DNA from: Streptomyces sp. NBC_01264
GTDB taxonomy: Bacteria; Actinomycetota; Actinomycetes; Streptomycetales; Streptomycetaceae
NCBI RefSeq assembly: GCF_026340675.1
Contig: NZ_JAPEOX010000007.1
Span: forward strand, 1 to 64,000
DNA length: 64,000 nucleotides
Direction: 5' to 3'
Position 1 is the stretch's first letter; the number at the start of each line of letters is the position of its first letter. Shown here in pieces: positions 35,263 through 43,559 of the stretch. Both the position numbers and the translations under genes were made by a program. A model generated the notes under the pieces. It had not been told where the DNA came from and ran no database searches. It worked only from the letters and a program-made list of their open reading frames with translations.

Positions 35263-36135
35263 ATGCGAAACCGCACCACTATTGCTGCTGCTGCCGTCCT
35301 GCTGGCTTCTCTGTGCGCGGCTCCGGCGCTCGCGGCGGCGGACACTCCGCCGCAGACCATGCCGGTCATGGGTGTCGAGGGGCTGAGTGCCATTGGTCTG
35401 ACTGGTGACCAGCGGCTGGTCGAGTTCGATGTGAGCAAGCCGTCCAAGGCGTGGTCGCTGGGCAAGGTGACTGGCCTGTCGGGCGATATGAAGATTGTTG
35501 GGATCGATTTCCGTGTGCAGGACGCGAAGCTGTACGGCGTCGGTGACAAGGGTGGTATCTACACCCTGAGTACGACGGATGCGAAGGTGATGAAGGTCTC
35601 CCAGCTGACCGTTGCGCTCTCGGGTACCTCGTTCGGTATCGATTTCAACCCGGCGGCGAACCGTCTGCGGGTGGTCTCCAACAGCGGGCAGAACCTGCGT
35701 CACAACATCGACGATGCGGCCGCCGCGCTGGGTACCACTGCTGACGTCATGCTGACGAACCCGCCCATGCCGCCGTCGACCGCCATGGGCGTCACCGACG
35801 CCGCCTACACGAACAACGACCTGAACCCGGCGACGGCCACGACGCTGTATGCCCTGGACACCACGGCCGACCGCATCTCCGTGCAGTCCCCCGCCAACGC
35901 AGGCACCCTCGCCCCCACCGGGCAGCTGGGCACGGACGCAGTCGGGGACGCCGGGTTCGACATCCACTACCACCCGGCCAGCGGCAGGAACCTCGGCTTC
36001 GCCGTCCTCGGCAACACCGCCGGCATCTACCGCCTGTACTCGGTCAACGTCCTCAACGGACAGGTCACCGACAAGGGCGGCTTCCCGGGCAAGTTCCAGG
36101 TCACCGACCTCGCCCTCCCCGTCAACCAGATGTAG
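35263..36135 (+). CDS. Secreted DUF4394-domain protein (paralogue)
   Basis: A 290-residue exported protein. ATG 35263 has GGGAGAGAG upstream; the longer frame to 34996 lacks this. Signal peptide RTTIAAAAVLLASLCAAPAL-A. The DUF4394 region is full length (AIGLTGDQRLVEFDVSKPSK, IVGIDFRVQDAKLYGVGDKG, IDFNPAANRLRVVSNSGQNL, AYTNNDLNP, GDAGFDIHYHPAS). Clearly paralogous to 15813-16673 over the whole length, yet the order of insertions between them does not suggest a simple tandem origin. Function unknown. Confidence 0.85.
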   Translation: MRNRTTIAAAAVLLASLCAAPALAAADTPPQTMPVMGVEGLSAIGLTGDQRLVEFDVSKPSKAWSLGKVTGLSGDMKIVGIDFRVQDAKLYGVGDKGGIYTLSTTDAKVMKVSQLTVALSGTSFGIDFNPAANRLRVVSNSGQNLRHNIDDAAAALGTTADVMLTNPPMPPSTAMGVTDAAYTNNDLNPATATTLYALDTTADRISVQSPANAGTLAPTGQLGTDAVGDAGFDIHYHPASGRNLGFAVLGNTAGIYRLYSVNVLNGQVTDKGGFPGKFQVTDLALPVNQM

Positions 36136-36607
36136 CAGCCAGCCCCAACCGGGAGCATGACCAGCGACAGCAATGCATGCCTCAACACCCCGCAGAGCGG
36201 CAGCAAGTGGGGAAGCGGCGAGCACCTGCCGCTGGGAGGACCGCCGCTCACCGGCCGGGCGCGGGCACACCCGGAGGGGCTGGAAGGGGGGCAGCTGAAA
36301 GGCCGCTGGTCCTGTGCTGGTGCCCGGCCAGCCCGCCAGGGGCATCCGGGGATGCCGGGATAGCGGGATAGCGGGGCTGGTCGAGCCCGGTTGCGGTCCC
36401 CAGAGGGGAGGATCTCGACGTTGGTCGCGCCGAGCATGTTCTGGAGACCGCGTTCGAGATCGCAGCCGCGTTCAGACGCACGATGAGACGGGGACGTCTG
36501 GCGGCACACCGCGCGAAGCGCAGGGTTCGCCGCTCTCGTCCGCGGCAGGACCTGGCCTTCGTGGGGATGCCGGGATCATGCGCTGCGGCGGGGTCTGCGA
36601 CGGGGTG
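36136..36607. other. Intergenic, no gene seen
   Basis: No supported gene in 472 bp between the DUF4394 gene and the converging small gene. The sequence is GC-rich with imperfect palindromes. Open frames on both strands have no plausible starts. Confidence 0.4.
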
Positions 36608-36763
36608 TCAGTGGCCCTGCTGCTCGACCGTCGACTTGAGCTCGCGCAGGAGTTCGGTGGTCTCCCGCTTCTTGCTCCAGTCCTCGGGGGCAGACTTGAT
36701 GTTGGACTCGATCTTCCTGACCTGCTCCGCGGCATCCTGCATACCCTGCGACTTCTCCTGCAT
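36608..36763 (-). CDS. 51-residue helical protein
   Basis: From ATG 36763, preceded by AAAGG, the minus strand encodes MQEKSQGMQDAAEQVRKIES, then NIKSAPEDWSKKRETTELLR and ELKSTVEQQGH. It is highly charged with heptad-like spacing and predicted to be almost entirely helical or coiled coil. Cytoplasmic, no family recognised. The codon use is typical of the host, which supports a real gene despite its size. Confidence 0.65.
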   Translation of the reverse strand: MQEKSQGMQDAAEQVRKIESNIKSAPEDWSKKRETTELLRELKSTVEQQGH

Positions 36764-37354
36764 GAGTGTCACCTTTCAGGACGGCGGACTGCCTGAGTGC
36801 AGCCCGCCACATAGAACGTATATATCAGACAAATGACGCAGGTGTCGGAGTCTGTCAGCGGCAGGGCCACGGCAGGGGTGGCGGAGGCGGCTGCGGTCGT
36901 CGGCGGCCAAGCGTTCCCGCCTCGACCATGACGGCCGACACGGCGGGAACTGGCTTCTCTCGCGATCGGGCCTGATGTCTCCCGGGGAGTCTCCAGCGAC
37001 GGAAAAGTCTGCGTGGGGCGCTGCCTAGGGGGGTGTCTGGTCGTTGAAGGGGATGCGGGGGATACACCCGGCTTCCTGGGCTCCGAGCGTTCGGGGGCCG
37101 GCCCCTCTTGTCCTGGCGTCTGTGGTGCCCCGCCGCACACGGGGCCCGGCCGCGCCATGAGCGGCGGTGCCGCAACAGACGCCAGGACCCCAAGCTCTGG
37201 GTTTGGCCTGACCCCGCCGTCTGGCCCCTCTCGGTGCCCCGGCCCTGGACCCGGTCTGCTACGCACTTCAGCGCGCCGCATGCCGGCCCTGCGCCGACCG
37301 GGCAAGGATGGGGGGCCGTGGGTACGGAGCCTTTCGGGTGACGGGAGCAGCATC
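36764..37354. other. Intergenic, no gene seen
   Basis: These 591 bp lie upstream of two divergent genes. The frame of the STAS gene is open to 37013, but the upstream part is Pro/Gly/Arg-rich without protein-like features. Promoters were not identified. Confidence 0.4.
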
Positions 37355-37762
37355 TTGATTAACGTGGACGTCCAGCACTGCCGCAGCGCGGTGGTGATCA
37401 GCGCCACCGGGGAACTCGACGAGGGCGCGGGAGAAGTCTTCCAGCGCGCTCTGGACTACGTGACCATGGACGAACGCGATCTCCTGGTGGACCTGCACGC
37501 CATCACGGCCATGAACGTCGACGGCCTGCTCCACCTCCTGGACCTGCACCGGCGCGCGGAGCGCATGCAGCTACGGGTTATGGTCACCGGCTGGCAGACC
37601 CAGCCCCAGCAGTGCATGGCCACCGTGGCCGGCATCCCCGGACCCAGAACAAGCACCGGCGAACGCTACGCCATCGCAGGCTTCCGCCGACTCCTCGAAG
37701 AAAAAGCACAGCGCACACGGGAACGCTCCGACTTCACCAAGGGCTGGCTCCCCCACGTCTAA
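37355..37762 (+). CDS. STAS-domain protein (anti-sigma-factor-antagonist type)
   Basis: A 135-residue protein. I choose TTG 37355 with GGGAG seven bases upstream (GTG 37364 is an alternative). The STAS fold is seen in VVISATGELDEGAGEVFQRA, RDLLVDLHAITAMNVDGLLH and QLRVMVTG. Canonical antagonists have a phosphorylatable Ser or Thr after the central Asp/Leu strand; here that position reads ITAMNVDGL with no serine, so it may not be regulated by the usual kinase. Stand-alone, no anti-sigma partner nearby. Confidence 0.72.
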   Translation: MINVDVQHCRSAVVISATGELDEGAGEVFQRALDYVTMDERDLLVDLHAITAMNVDGLLHLLDLHRRAERMQLRVMVTGWQTQPQQCMATVAGIPGPRTSTGERYAIAGFRRLLEEKAQRTRERSDFTKGWLPHV

Positions 37763-38036
37763 CGTGCGCCCGAATAGTGTTGCTGACGCAGCGTCAGAGA
37801 CGTGTGTCGATTGGGTCGCTAGGCGCGGAAGCCGTGGCGAACTGTAGGCGCTGGGCTGGCGCGCGCCCGTGATCCCCGCACCGCCCCTGCATCCCGGCGG
37901 TGAGTAGTCGGATCTCTAAGGGCCGCGAGCCTGTGCCGCGGTTTTGTCCTGAGAGGAATGGCAAGGGGCTGAGGATCAGGGCTGATTCATAGTCGTGTTG
38001 ATCATGCTGCGGTGCAGGTCAGGCGAGTCCGAGGAG
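37763..38036. other. Intergenic with shared 18-bp motif
   Basis: No gene in this 274-bp stretch. Positions 37977-37994 are the exact reverse complement of 21621-21638 (GACTATGAATCAGCCCTG). Both lie beside IS material, so the motif may be a leftover end of an unrecognised element. Confidence 0.5.
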
Positions 38037-38111
38037 GGACCTTGACCCCAGGTTTTGGACACCGGAGACACTTGGATCTTGATGGTCCAGGAGAACGGAG
38101 TCCCTGTGGGG

Positions 38112-38417
38112 ATGAAGCACTATCCCGCCGAGTTCAAGGCGGACGCGGTCGCGTTGTACCGGTCGAGGCCGGGAGCGACGATCAAGTCGGTCGCCGCTGA
38201 TCTCGGGGTGAACACCGAGACGCTGAGGAACTGGATCCGGGCCGCCGACGGCCGCCGACCTGGCGCCCACTCCGCACCGCCGGCCGCCTCGCAGGCCGTC
38301 GGCGACGCCGTTCAGGCGGAGCTGGCCGCCGCCCGCAAGAGGATCCGCGAGCTCGAGGAAGAACGGGACATTCTCCGCAAGGCGGCCCGGTATTTCGCGA
38401 CGGAGACGCGCTGGTGA
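38112..38417 (+). CDS. IS3-family transposase OrfA
   Basis: Identical to the protein at 18706-19011: helix-turn-helix followed by a coiled-coil segment. The stop overlaps orfB by 4 bp. Confidence 0.85.
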   Translation: MKHYPAEFKADAVALYRSRPGATIKSVAADLGVNTETLRNWIRAADGRRPGAHSAPPAASQAVGDAVQAELAAARKRIRELEEERDILRKAARYFATETRW

Positions 38418-39316
38418 ACCGCTACCAGTTCGTTGACGATCACCAGCGCCGTCACGGCGTGAAGCGGCTCTGCGACATCCTCGGCCTGGCCCGGTCGAGC
38501 TTTTACTACTGGCGTCGCACCGCGGCCGCGAGAGCGGCCAGGCAGAGCGTCGAGGCCGGGCTCGCGGCCCGGATACGCAAGATCCACCAGGACTCCGACG
38601 GCACCTACGGAGCCCCCAGAATCACCGCGGAACTCCGCGACGAGGAGGGTCCGGTGGTCAACCACAAGCGGGTCGCCAGGATCATGCGGACCATCGGGCT
38701 CGAGGGAGTCCGGTTGCGCCGCCGGCACCGCACCACCGTCGCGGACCAAGCCGCGTCGAAGGCACCGGACCTGATCGGACGCGACTTCACCGCAGCCGAC
38801 GTCAACAGAAAATACGTCGGCGACATCACATACCTGCCGGTCAGCGGCGCGAAGCCGCTCTACCTCGCGACCGTCATCGACTTGTGCTCGCGCCGGCTGG
38901 CCGGGTGGGCGATCGCCGATCACATGCGAACCGAACTCGTCATCGACGCCCTGGCGGCAGCCGAGCGGACCCGTGGAAACCTGGCCGGAGCGATCATGCA
39001 CACGGACCACGGATCCCAATATTCGAGCAGGGCCTTCGCTGAAATCTGCAGGTCAGCCGGGGTCCGGCAGAGCATGGGCGCGATCGGATCCAGCGCCGAC
39101 AACGCAGCCGCAGAAAGCTTCAACGCCGCCTTCAAGAGGGAGACACTCAAAGGCCGCAAAGCCTGGTCGAGCGAGCGCGAGGCCAGGCTGGACGCGTTCC
39201 GCTGGCTGACCCGATACAACACCCGCCGCCGACACTCCCGCCTCGGCCACCGGTCCCCGATCGCCTACGAGAACGACCTCCAGCCAGCTGCAACTACCCT
39301 GACCCAAGCCGCATAG
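38414..39316 (+). CDS. IS3-family transposase OrfB
   Basis: A 300-residue catalytic subunit identical to 19008-19910 with intact DDE residues (VGDITYLPV, HTDHGSQYSS, AAAESFNAAF). Two identical direct copies 19.4 kb apart could recombine and delete the DNA between them. Confidence 0.9.
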   Translation: MNRYQFVDDHQRRHGVKRLCDILGLARSSFYYWRRTAAARAARQSVEAGLAARIRKIHQDSDGTYGAPRITAELRDEEGPVVNHKRVARIMRTIGLEGVRLRRRHRTTVADQAASKAPDLIGRDFTAADVNRKYVGDITYLPVSGAKPLYLATVIDLCSRRLAGWAIADHMRTELVIDALAAAERTRGNLAGAIMHTDHGSQYSSRAFAEICRSAGVRQSMGAIGSSADNAAAESFNAAFKRETLKGRKAWSSEREARLDAFRWLTRYNTRRRHSRLGHRSPIAYENDLQPAATTLTQAA

Positions 39317-39344
39317 ACGTGTTCAAAATCCGGGGTCAAGGCCC

Positions 39345-40278
39345 CTACGGTGTGAGCCACGCCCAACAGATACATGCGGCCCATTCGGTGCTGCTCCTCC
39401 AACTCGGCAAGGACCTCGCCGAGATCAAAACCGAAGTACCCCTGCCACGCCTTCAGGGACATCTCCAGCGAGGCCATGGCCACCATGAGCGCCGTCATTA
39501 CGGTGGCCGCCTCGCCGACGAGGCCGGATCCCTTCTCTGCCCCCGTCCTCCGCGCCCGGTCCGTCATCCAGGGCCGGCTGTGGGCGGCACCTGACAGCAG
39601 GCCGTACGGCATGGGAATCCAGGCAGGCAGCGCAATCCTCGCCCGCTCGGTGATCACAAAGTCCAGGTTCGCAGCTTCACCATCAACCTTGTAGCCGACG
39701 AGCCTTCCTTTCGCGTTGCGCCGCTCCAGCGCCTTCGCATCTGCCAGAGCCTGGGTGACGTAGGCATCGAAGTTGGCGGCTTCCGCCTGCTGTTCGGGAC
39801 CGAAGACCCGCGCCGCATTCGTGGCGTGGTCGGAGTCCTTCCGCCACAGCCCCGCACACCTGGCCAGCCTGAGGCTGCACGAGATCGACGGATCGATCAG
39901 GTACTCAAGGAAGAGACAGCTCTCCAGTACGGCGCGCGCCGACACGAGTGGAGACCAGACAGGTGCCGGATCTCGAACGATGTCGTGCTCAAGGGCTCGC
40001 ACATGATCAAGGGCCGTCTCGAAGGAGAGCCCCACTATGTCGATGAGCATCGAGTGCAGGGACAGGCGCGCCGTGGCCTCAGGTTCTGCCATGGCCGTCA
40101 TGGTCGCGACGTCGGTCATGAACGGGGAACCGGCCAGCGGTTCTGTTTCTAGGAAGCCGTTCTCTGCCCGCTCCCGGTAGAGCTTCAGGACTCTCGCTGC
40201 AGCCGCAGCGAACCTGCTGGTGATCGGCACTGCAAAGGGGCGGACAGGCTCGCCCTCGGGCATCTCGTCATCCGTCAT
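39345..40278 (-). pseudogene. Unknown protein, 3' end removed by IS3
   Basis: From ATG 40278 (TDDEMPEGEPVRPFAVPITS) about 311 codons remain, ending RMYLLGVAHTVGA at the IS3 boundary, after which the frame reads into IS DNA. The protein is mainly helical (LSLHSMLIDIVGLSFETALD, AVLESCLFLEYLIDPSISC), soluble in appearance, with SGAAHSRPW near the C-terminus, a pattern seen in uncharacterised actinobacterial proteins. Probably only a short tail is lost, but activity cannot be assumed. Confidence 0.6.
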
Positions 40279-40369
40279 GGCCGCAGGGTATGGACCACCT
40301 AGCTGCCTCGTCCCCCTCATTTCGCTATCCGTTCGCGCCATCGCCCGGCTCGGGCCTCGGCCGCGGTGC

Positions 40370-41218
40370 TCATGCGGTGCGGTCCAGGATCTCCAGCGCG
40401 GCCGCTGTGGCCGCGTGCGGGAGCTGCGTGAGCCCGGCCTTCTCGGCCTGGGCCCTGGCCACGGCGAGCGTGTGCGAGAAACGCCTCTCACTCTCGCGAT
40501 TGGCCTGGGCCAGGAGCCGGGCGAGCTCGGCCTGTCCCTCCGCGAAGAGGTGTTCGGGCTCCCGCCAGGCATTGCGGATCTGGCCCTCGACGGCGGCCTG
40601 GTGCAGGGGGTCCACTGGCCTCGAGGTCCTGGCCCTGCGGTGCGCAGCGATGGCGTCGCGGTAGCCGACGGGCGCCTGGTAGTGCTCCTGGAGTCGGGCT
40701 GGGGCGGGCTGCGGAGGGGTGTTCACGGAGTCCGCCGTCCGTGCCGGGGCGAAGACGGGGGCGCTTCCCGGCGGCAGGATGCGGATGGTGCGGACCGCAG
40801 TAGCGTTGCCCATGGCCTCGTTCGCTGCGGCGATCAGTTGCGGGGTCCGCAGCCGGGCGGCGGTGGCGTACGCGCTGGAGATGGGGCGTACGGCGAGTTC
40901 ACCGCTGTCTGCGTCGTACCCGGCGAGGGCGAGGTATCCGGTGAGGTCGGTGGCGATGCTCTGCCACTGATCGGTCAGCGACGCGCCGGCTGCCGGGAGC
41001 TCCCAGGCCCGGTCAGCGACGAGGTTCGTCAGGAGGGCGGCGAACCCGATGGGCTCACGGCCGTCCTGCTGCCGCGCGGGCCGGCTGCGCTGCGCCTTCC
41101 GGGATCCGGAGGGGCGGTCACCGCGCTGCTGGGCGGCGGCTCGGGCGGCGGCGAGGGCCTGGCGGGCGAGGTCGACACCGGATGCCGGGGCCTGGGAGTG
41201 GTTGGTGGAGTGGGCCAT
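40370..41218 (-). CDS. DciA/DUF721-like replication-associated protein, copy B
   Basis: A 282-residue protein starting at ATG 41218. Residues about 15-135 resemble DUF721/DciA (DLARQALAAARAAAQQRG, REPIGFAALLTNLVADRAWE, LAGYDADSGELAVRPISSAY, ATAARLRTPQLIAAANEAMG), a family that helps load the replicative helicase in bacteria lacking DnaC. The C-terminal part is a charged helix (NAWREPEHLFAEGQAELARL). It is the intact member of a pair; the paralogue is 42680-43549. It follows the Rep fragment by 11 bp, the same order as in the full copy. Confidence 0.72.
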   Translation of the reverse strand: MAHSTNHSQAPASGVDLARQALAAARAAAQQRGDRPSGSRKAQRSRPARQQDGREPIGFAALLTNLVADRAWELPAAGASLTDQWQSIATDLTGYLALAGYDADSGELAVRPISSAYATAARLRTPQLIAAANEAMGNATAVRTIRILPPGSAPVFAPARTADSVNTPPQPAPARLQEHYQAPVGYRDAIAAHRRARTSRPVDPLHQAAVEGQIRNAWREPEHLFAEGQAELARLLAQANRESERRFSHTLAVARAQAEKAGLTQLPHAATAAALEILDRTA

Positions 41219-41229
41219 CAGCGTTCTCC

Positions 41230-41690
41230 TTACCGGCGGGCGAAGGTCATTGGGCGGGTGGGGTGGGGGATGTTCAGGGCGCGGTGGACGAGCTCGGCGC
41301 CGAGGATGTACTCCGCAGCGGGCCGGCCGAAGGTGGTGATGGTGGTGCGGACCATGGCGCTCTGGCCGTGGCTGTACTCCTCCCGGCCCGCCGCGCGTAT
41401 ATCCGCGACTTCCTGGGCACTGAGCCCCAGGTCGACGTGCTGGTCGACGACGGTGCCGACGGTCTTGTCGTAGTCGGCCGGCACGACCGGGCGGGCCAGG
41501 GAGAGGTAGGGCATCCACTCGGCCTTCGCGGACTGGCTGCGGGGCCCCTGCGGCACGGCTTCGAGCTCCTGGTGGCGGCGTGCAGCCGCGGTCGTCGAGT
41601 CCCGCCAGTCGGAGACCATCCCGGCGCGGGCTTCGGGGGTAGACACGATCTGCTCGGCGCCGGCCAGCAGCCTGCCGCGCCGTGCTGGCC
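41230..41690 (-). pseudogene. Rep-like protein, C-terminal fragment (copy B)
   Basis: The minus strand encodes LLAGAEQIVSTPEARAGMVS, DWRDSTTAAARRHQELEAVP, QGPRSQSAKAEWMPYLSLAR and so on to PHPTRPMTFARR, closely matching the last ~150 residues of the 489-residue protein at 43560-45029. The N-terminal winged-helix part is gone. At about 41690 the sequence joins an unrelated plus-strand gene, marking a deletion junction. Confidence 0.75.
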
Positions 41691-42290
41691 GACCTGATGA
41701 TGACAGGCTTCCTCGCCGAACTGGTCGGTGACCAGTACCGCCTTGCCGCTGCGGTACGGCACGTCGCCGGACGGCTCACCGACCCCACCGACACCAGCGA
41801 AATCGTGCCTACCCTGCCGAGGCAGCCCCGCTGGGTGCCCCCACAGTTCAGCGCGGACGACTGGGCGCGGTGGAAGGACGGAGCGAGCCCGGCTCTGCGA
41901 CAGCACGCCGAAGCCGTCGAACGCTGCGCCCTCTGCGCACTACCTCCTGCTGATGTGGCTTCGGCGTTCATGGCCGGCGCGGTGGCCGTCCCCTCGGCAC
42001 GCCACTTGCTCGGCCCCTGCAACGCGTGGAAGGCCAAGCATCCCGATCATGGTGTTCGGGCTGCGCAGTTCACCGTCGCGTTCCGCGCCGAGCATGGTCA
42101 CGGCCCGTCGTACGGTCAGCTGTGTGCCGGTCTGCGCTGGGGAATGTTCCGCACCCTGCGCACCCTCGTCGTGGGCCGGCTCCTGACGGACGGCTGGCTC
42201 ACCGAGACCGCCCCCGTGCCGTGGACGCTACGGCCGGGACCCGCCGCCGCTACCCGCGGAATCAGCCTCGCCCAACGCACCGCCGACTGA
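41682..42290 (+). pseudogene. Unknown protein, N-terminus lost at deletion junction
   Basis: The frame opens at the junction with the Rep fragment (VLADLMMTGFLAELVGDQYR) and runs 202 codons to a stop. It contains AVERCALCALPPADVASAFM with a CxxC and GLRWGMFRTLRTLVVGRLLT DG, both suggesting a DNA-binding protein with a winged-helix start now missing. The annotated start is only the first open codon. No family is firmly recognised. Confidence 0.5.
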
Positions 42291-42327
42291 TCACGTGCCG
42301 CGCAGCCGGTCGGATGAACCCTGCGGT

Positions 42328-42660
42328 TCAGCCTGCTGATCCGTCCTGATGGGCACGGATCTTGTCCCACACGGCCTGTCCGGCGTGCTGGACCTGGACC
42401 GTGTACTCCAGCCCGAGCTCCGCGGCCGCCTGGAGGACGTGCTGCTCCCGCTCGGCCGCGGTGAGACGGGTCCCGGGACGTTCACCGAGGAGCTCGGCCG
42501 GCCCACCGGGCACGGTGTCCCGGACGGAGGCGAGCGGGGCGCCGGCCTGCTTCGCAAGGTCTTCGACGAGCTGCTGGATCGTGGTTCCCCGCGCGGCCGC
42601 CAGCACCGCCAGCCGATCATGGGTGGCCGCGCTGACGTTGATGCTCGCCTCATCCGACAT
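42328..42660 (-). CDS. Ribbon-helix-helix-like protein
   Basis: A 110-residue protein from ATG 42660. The N-terminus (ASINVSAATHDRLAVLAAAR, GTTIQQLVEDLAKQAG) fits the strand-helix-helix of ribbon-helix-helix DNA-binding proteins. The rest is charged and helical (TRLTAAEREQHVLQAAAELG). It lies directly downstream of the DciA-like copy A, same strand, so it may be a copy-number or partition regulator of the replication module; this role is inferred only from position. Confidence 0.6.
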   Translation of the reverse strand: MSDEASINVSAATHDRLAVLAAARGTTIQQLVEDLAKQAGAPLASVRDTVPGGPAELLGERPGTRLTAAEREQHVLQAAAELGLEYTVQVQHAGQAVWDKIRAHQDGSAG

Positions 42661-42679
42661 GCCATTGACGCTACTCCGG

Positions 42680-43549
42680 CTACGGCACTGCTGGCAGGTC
42701 ATCCGGTCTGGTCCAAGATCTCCGGCACGGTCGCCGCGGCCTGGCGCGGGAGGTGGGTGATCCCGGCCTTCTCGGCCCGGGCCCGGGCGACCGCGAGCGT
42801 GTGCGATGAACGCCTCTCACCCTCGCGGTCGGCCCGCTCCCGGAGGCGGCAAGCTCGGCCTGCCCCTCCGCGAAGAGGTGCTCGGGCTCCCGCCAGGCGT
42901 TGCGGATCTGGTCCTCGACGGCGGCCTGGTGCACAGGGTCTACCGGCCTCGAGGTCTTGGCCTTGCGGTGCGCGGCGATGGCGTCGCGGTAGCCGGCGGG
43001 CGCCTGGTAGTGCTCCCGGGTGCTGTCCGGGGCGGGCGGCGGAGGGGTGCCCGCGGAGTCCACGGTCCGTGGTGGGGCGGAGGCGGGCGCGGTTCCGGGC
43101 GGCAGGATGCGGATGGTGCGGACGGCGGTGGCGTTGCCCATGACCTGGTTGGCGGCGTCGATGAGCTGGCGGGTGCGCAGCCGGACGGCGGTGGCGTAGG
43201 GGGAGGAAGCGGGGCGTACGGCGAGTTCGCCGGTGTCGGGGTCGTAGCCCGCGAGTGCGACGTGGCCGGTGAGGTCGGTGACCACGGCCGGCCACTCGTC
43301 GACCAGGGAGGCACCGGCGGAGGGGAGTTCCCAGGCCCGGTCGGTGACGAGGTTGGCCAGAAGAGCGGCGAAGCCGATGGGCTCGCGGCCGTCGGGCTGG
43401 CGGGAGGCGCGGCTGCGGTGGGCCTTGCGGGAGCCGCTGGGGCAGTCGCCGCGCTGCTGGGCTGCGGCGCGGGCGACGGCGAGGGCCTGGCGGGCAAGGT
43501 CGATACCGGATCCTGCCGGGGCCTGCGCGGTGTTGATCGTGTCGGTCAT
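42680..43549 (-). CDS. DciA/DUF721-like protein, copy A, altered C-terminus
   Basis: A 289-residue open frame from ATG 43549, closely similar to copy B through AEGQAELA (REPIGFAALLANLVTDRAWE, ATAVRLRTRQLIDAANQVMG). There copy A lacks one base near 42855 relative to copy B, so the last ~50 residues are read in a different frame (PGPGPRRPGSPTSRARPRRP). The original continuation (SHTLAVARARAEKAGITHLP) is visible in the neighbouring frame to 42699. The DUF721 domain is intact, so function may be kept. It lies 10 bp after the Rep-like gene. Confidence 0.65.
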   Translation of the reverse strand: MTDTINTAQAPAGSGIDLARQALAVARAAAQQRGDCPSGSRKAHRSRASRQPDGREPIGFAALLANLVTDRAWELPSAGASLVDEWPAVVTDLTGHVALAGYDPDTGELAVRPASSPYATAVRLRTRQLIDAANQVMGNATAVRTIRILPPGTAPASAPPRTVDSAGTPPPPAPDSTREHYQAPAGYRDAIAAHRKAKTSRPVDPVHQAAVEDQIRNAWREPEHLFAEGQAELAASGSGPTARVRGVHRTRSRSPGPGPRRPGSPTSRARPRRPCRRSWTRPDDLPAVP

Positions 43550-43559
43550 CGAGGGCTCC

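Larger units (their letters stand above)
38037..39344 (+). mobile_element. IS3-family element, copy 2
   Basis: Identical as far as I can see to 18631-19938, same orientation, 1308 bp. Its right end lies inside the 3' coding region of the gene read from 40278, which it truncates. Confidence 0.9.

Noticed and set aside
37013..37354. Longer N-terminus for the STAS protein
   Set aside because: The upstream open frame is Pro/Gly/Arg-rich and the ribosome site supports TTG 37355.
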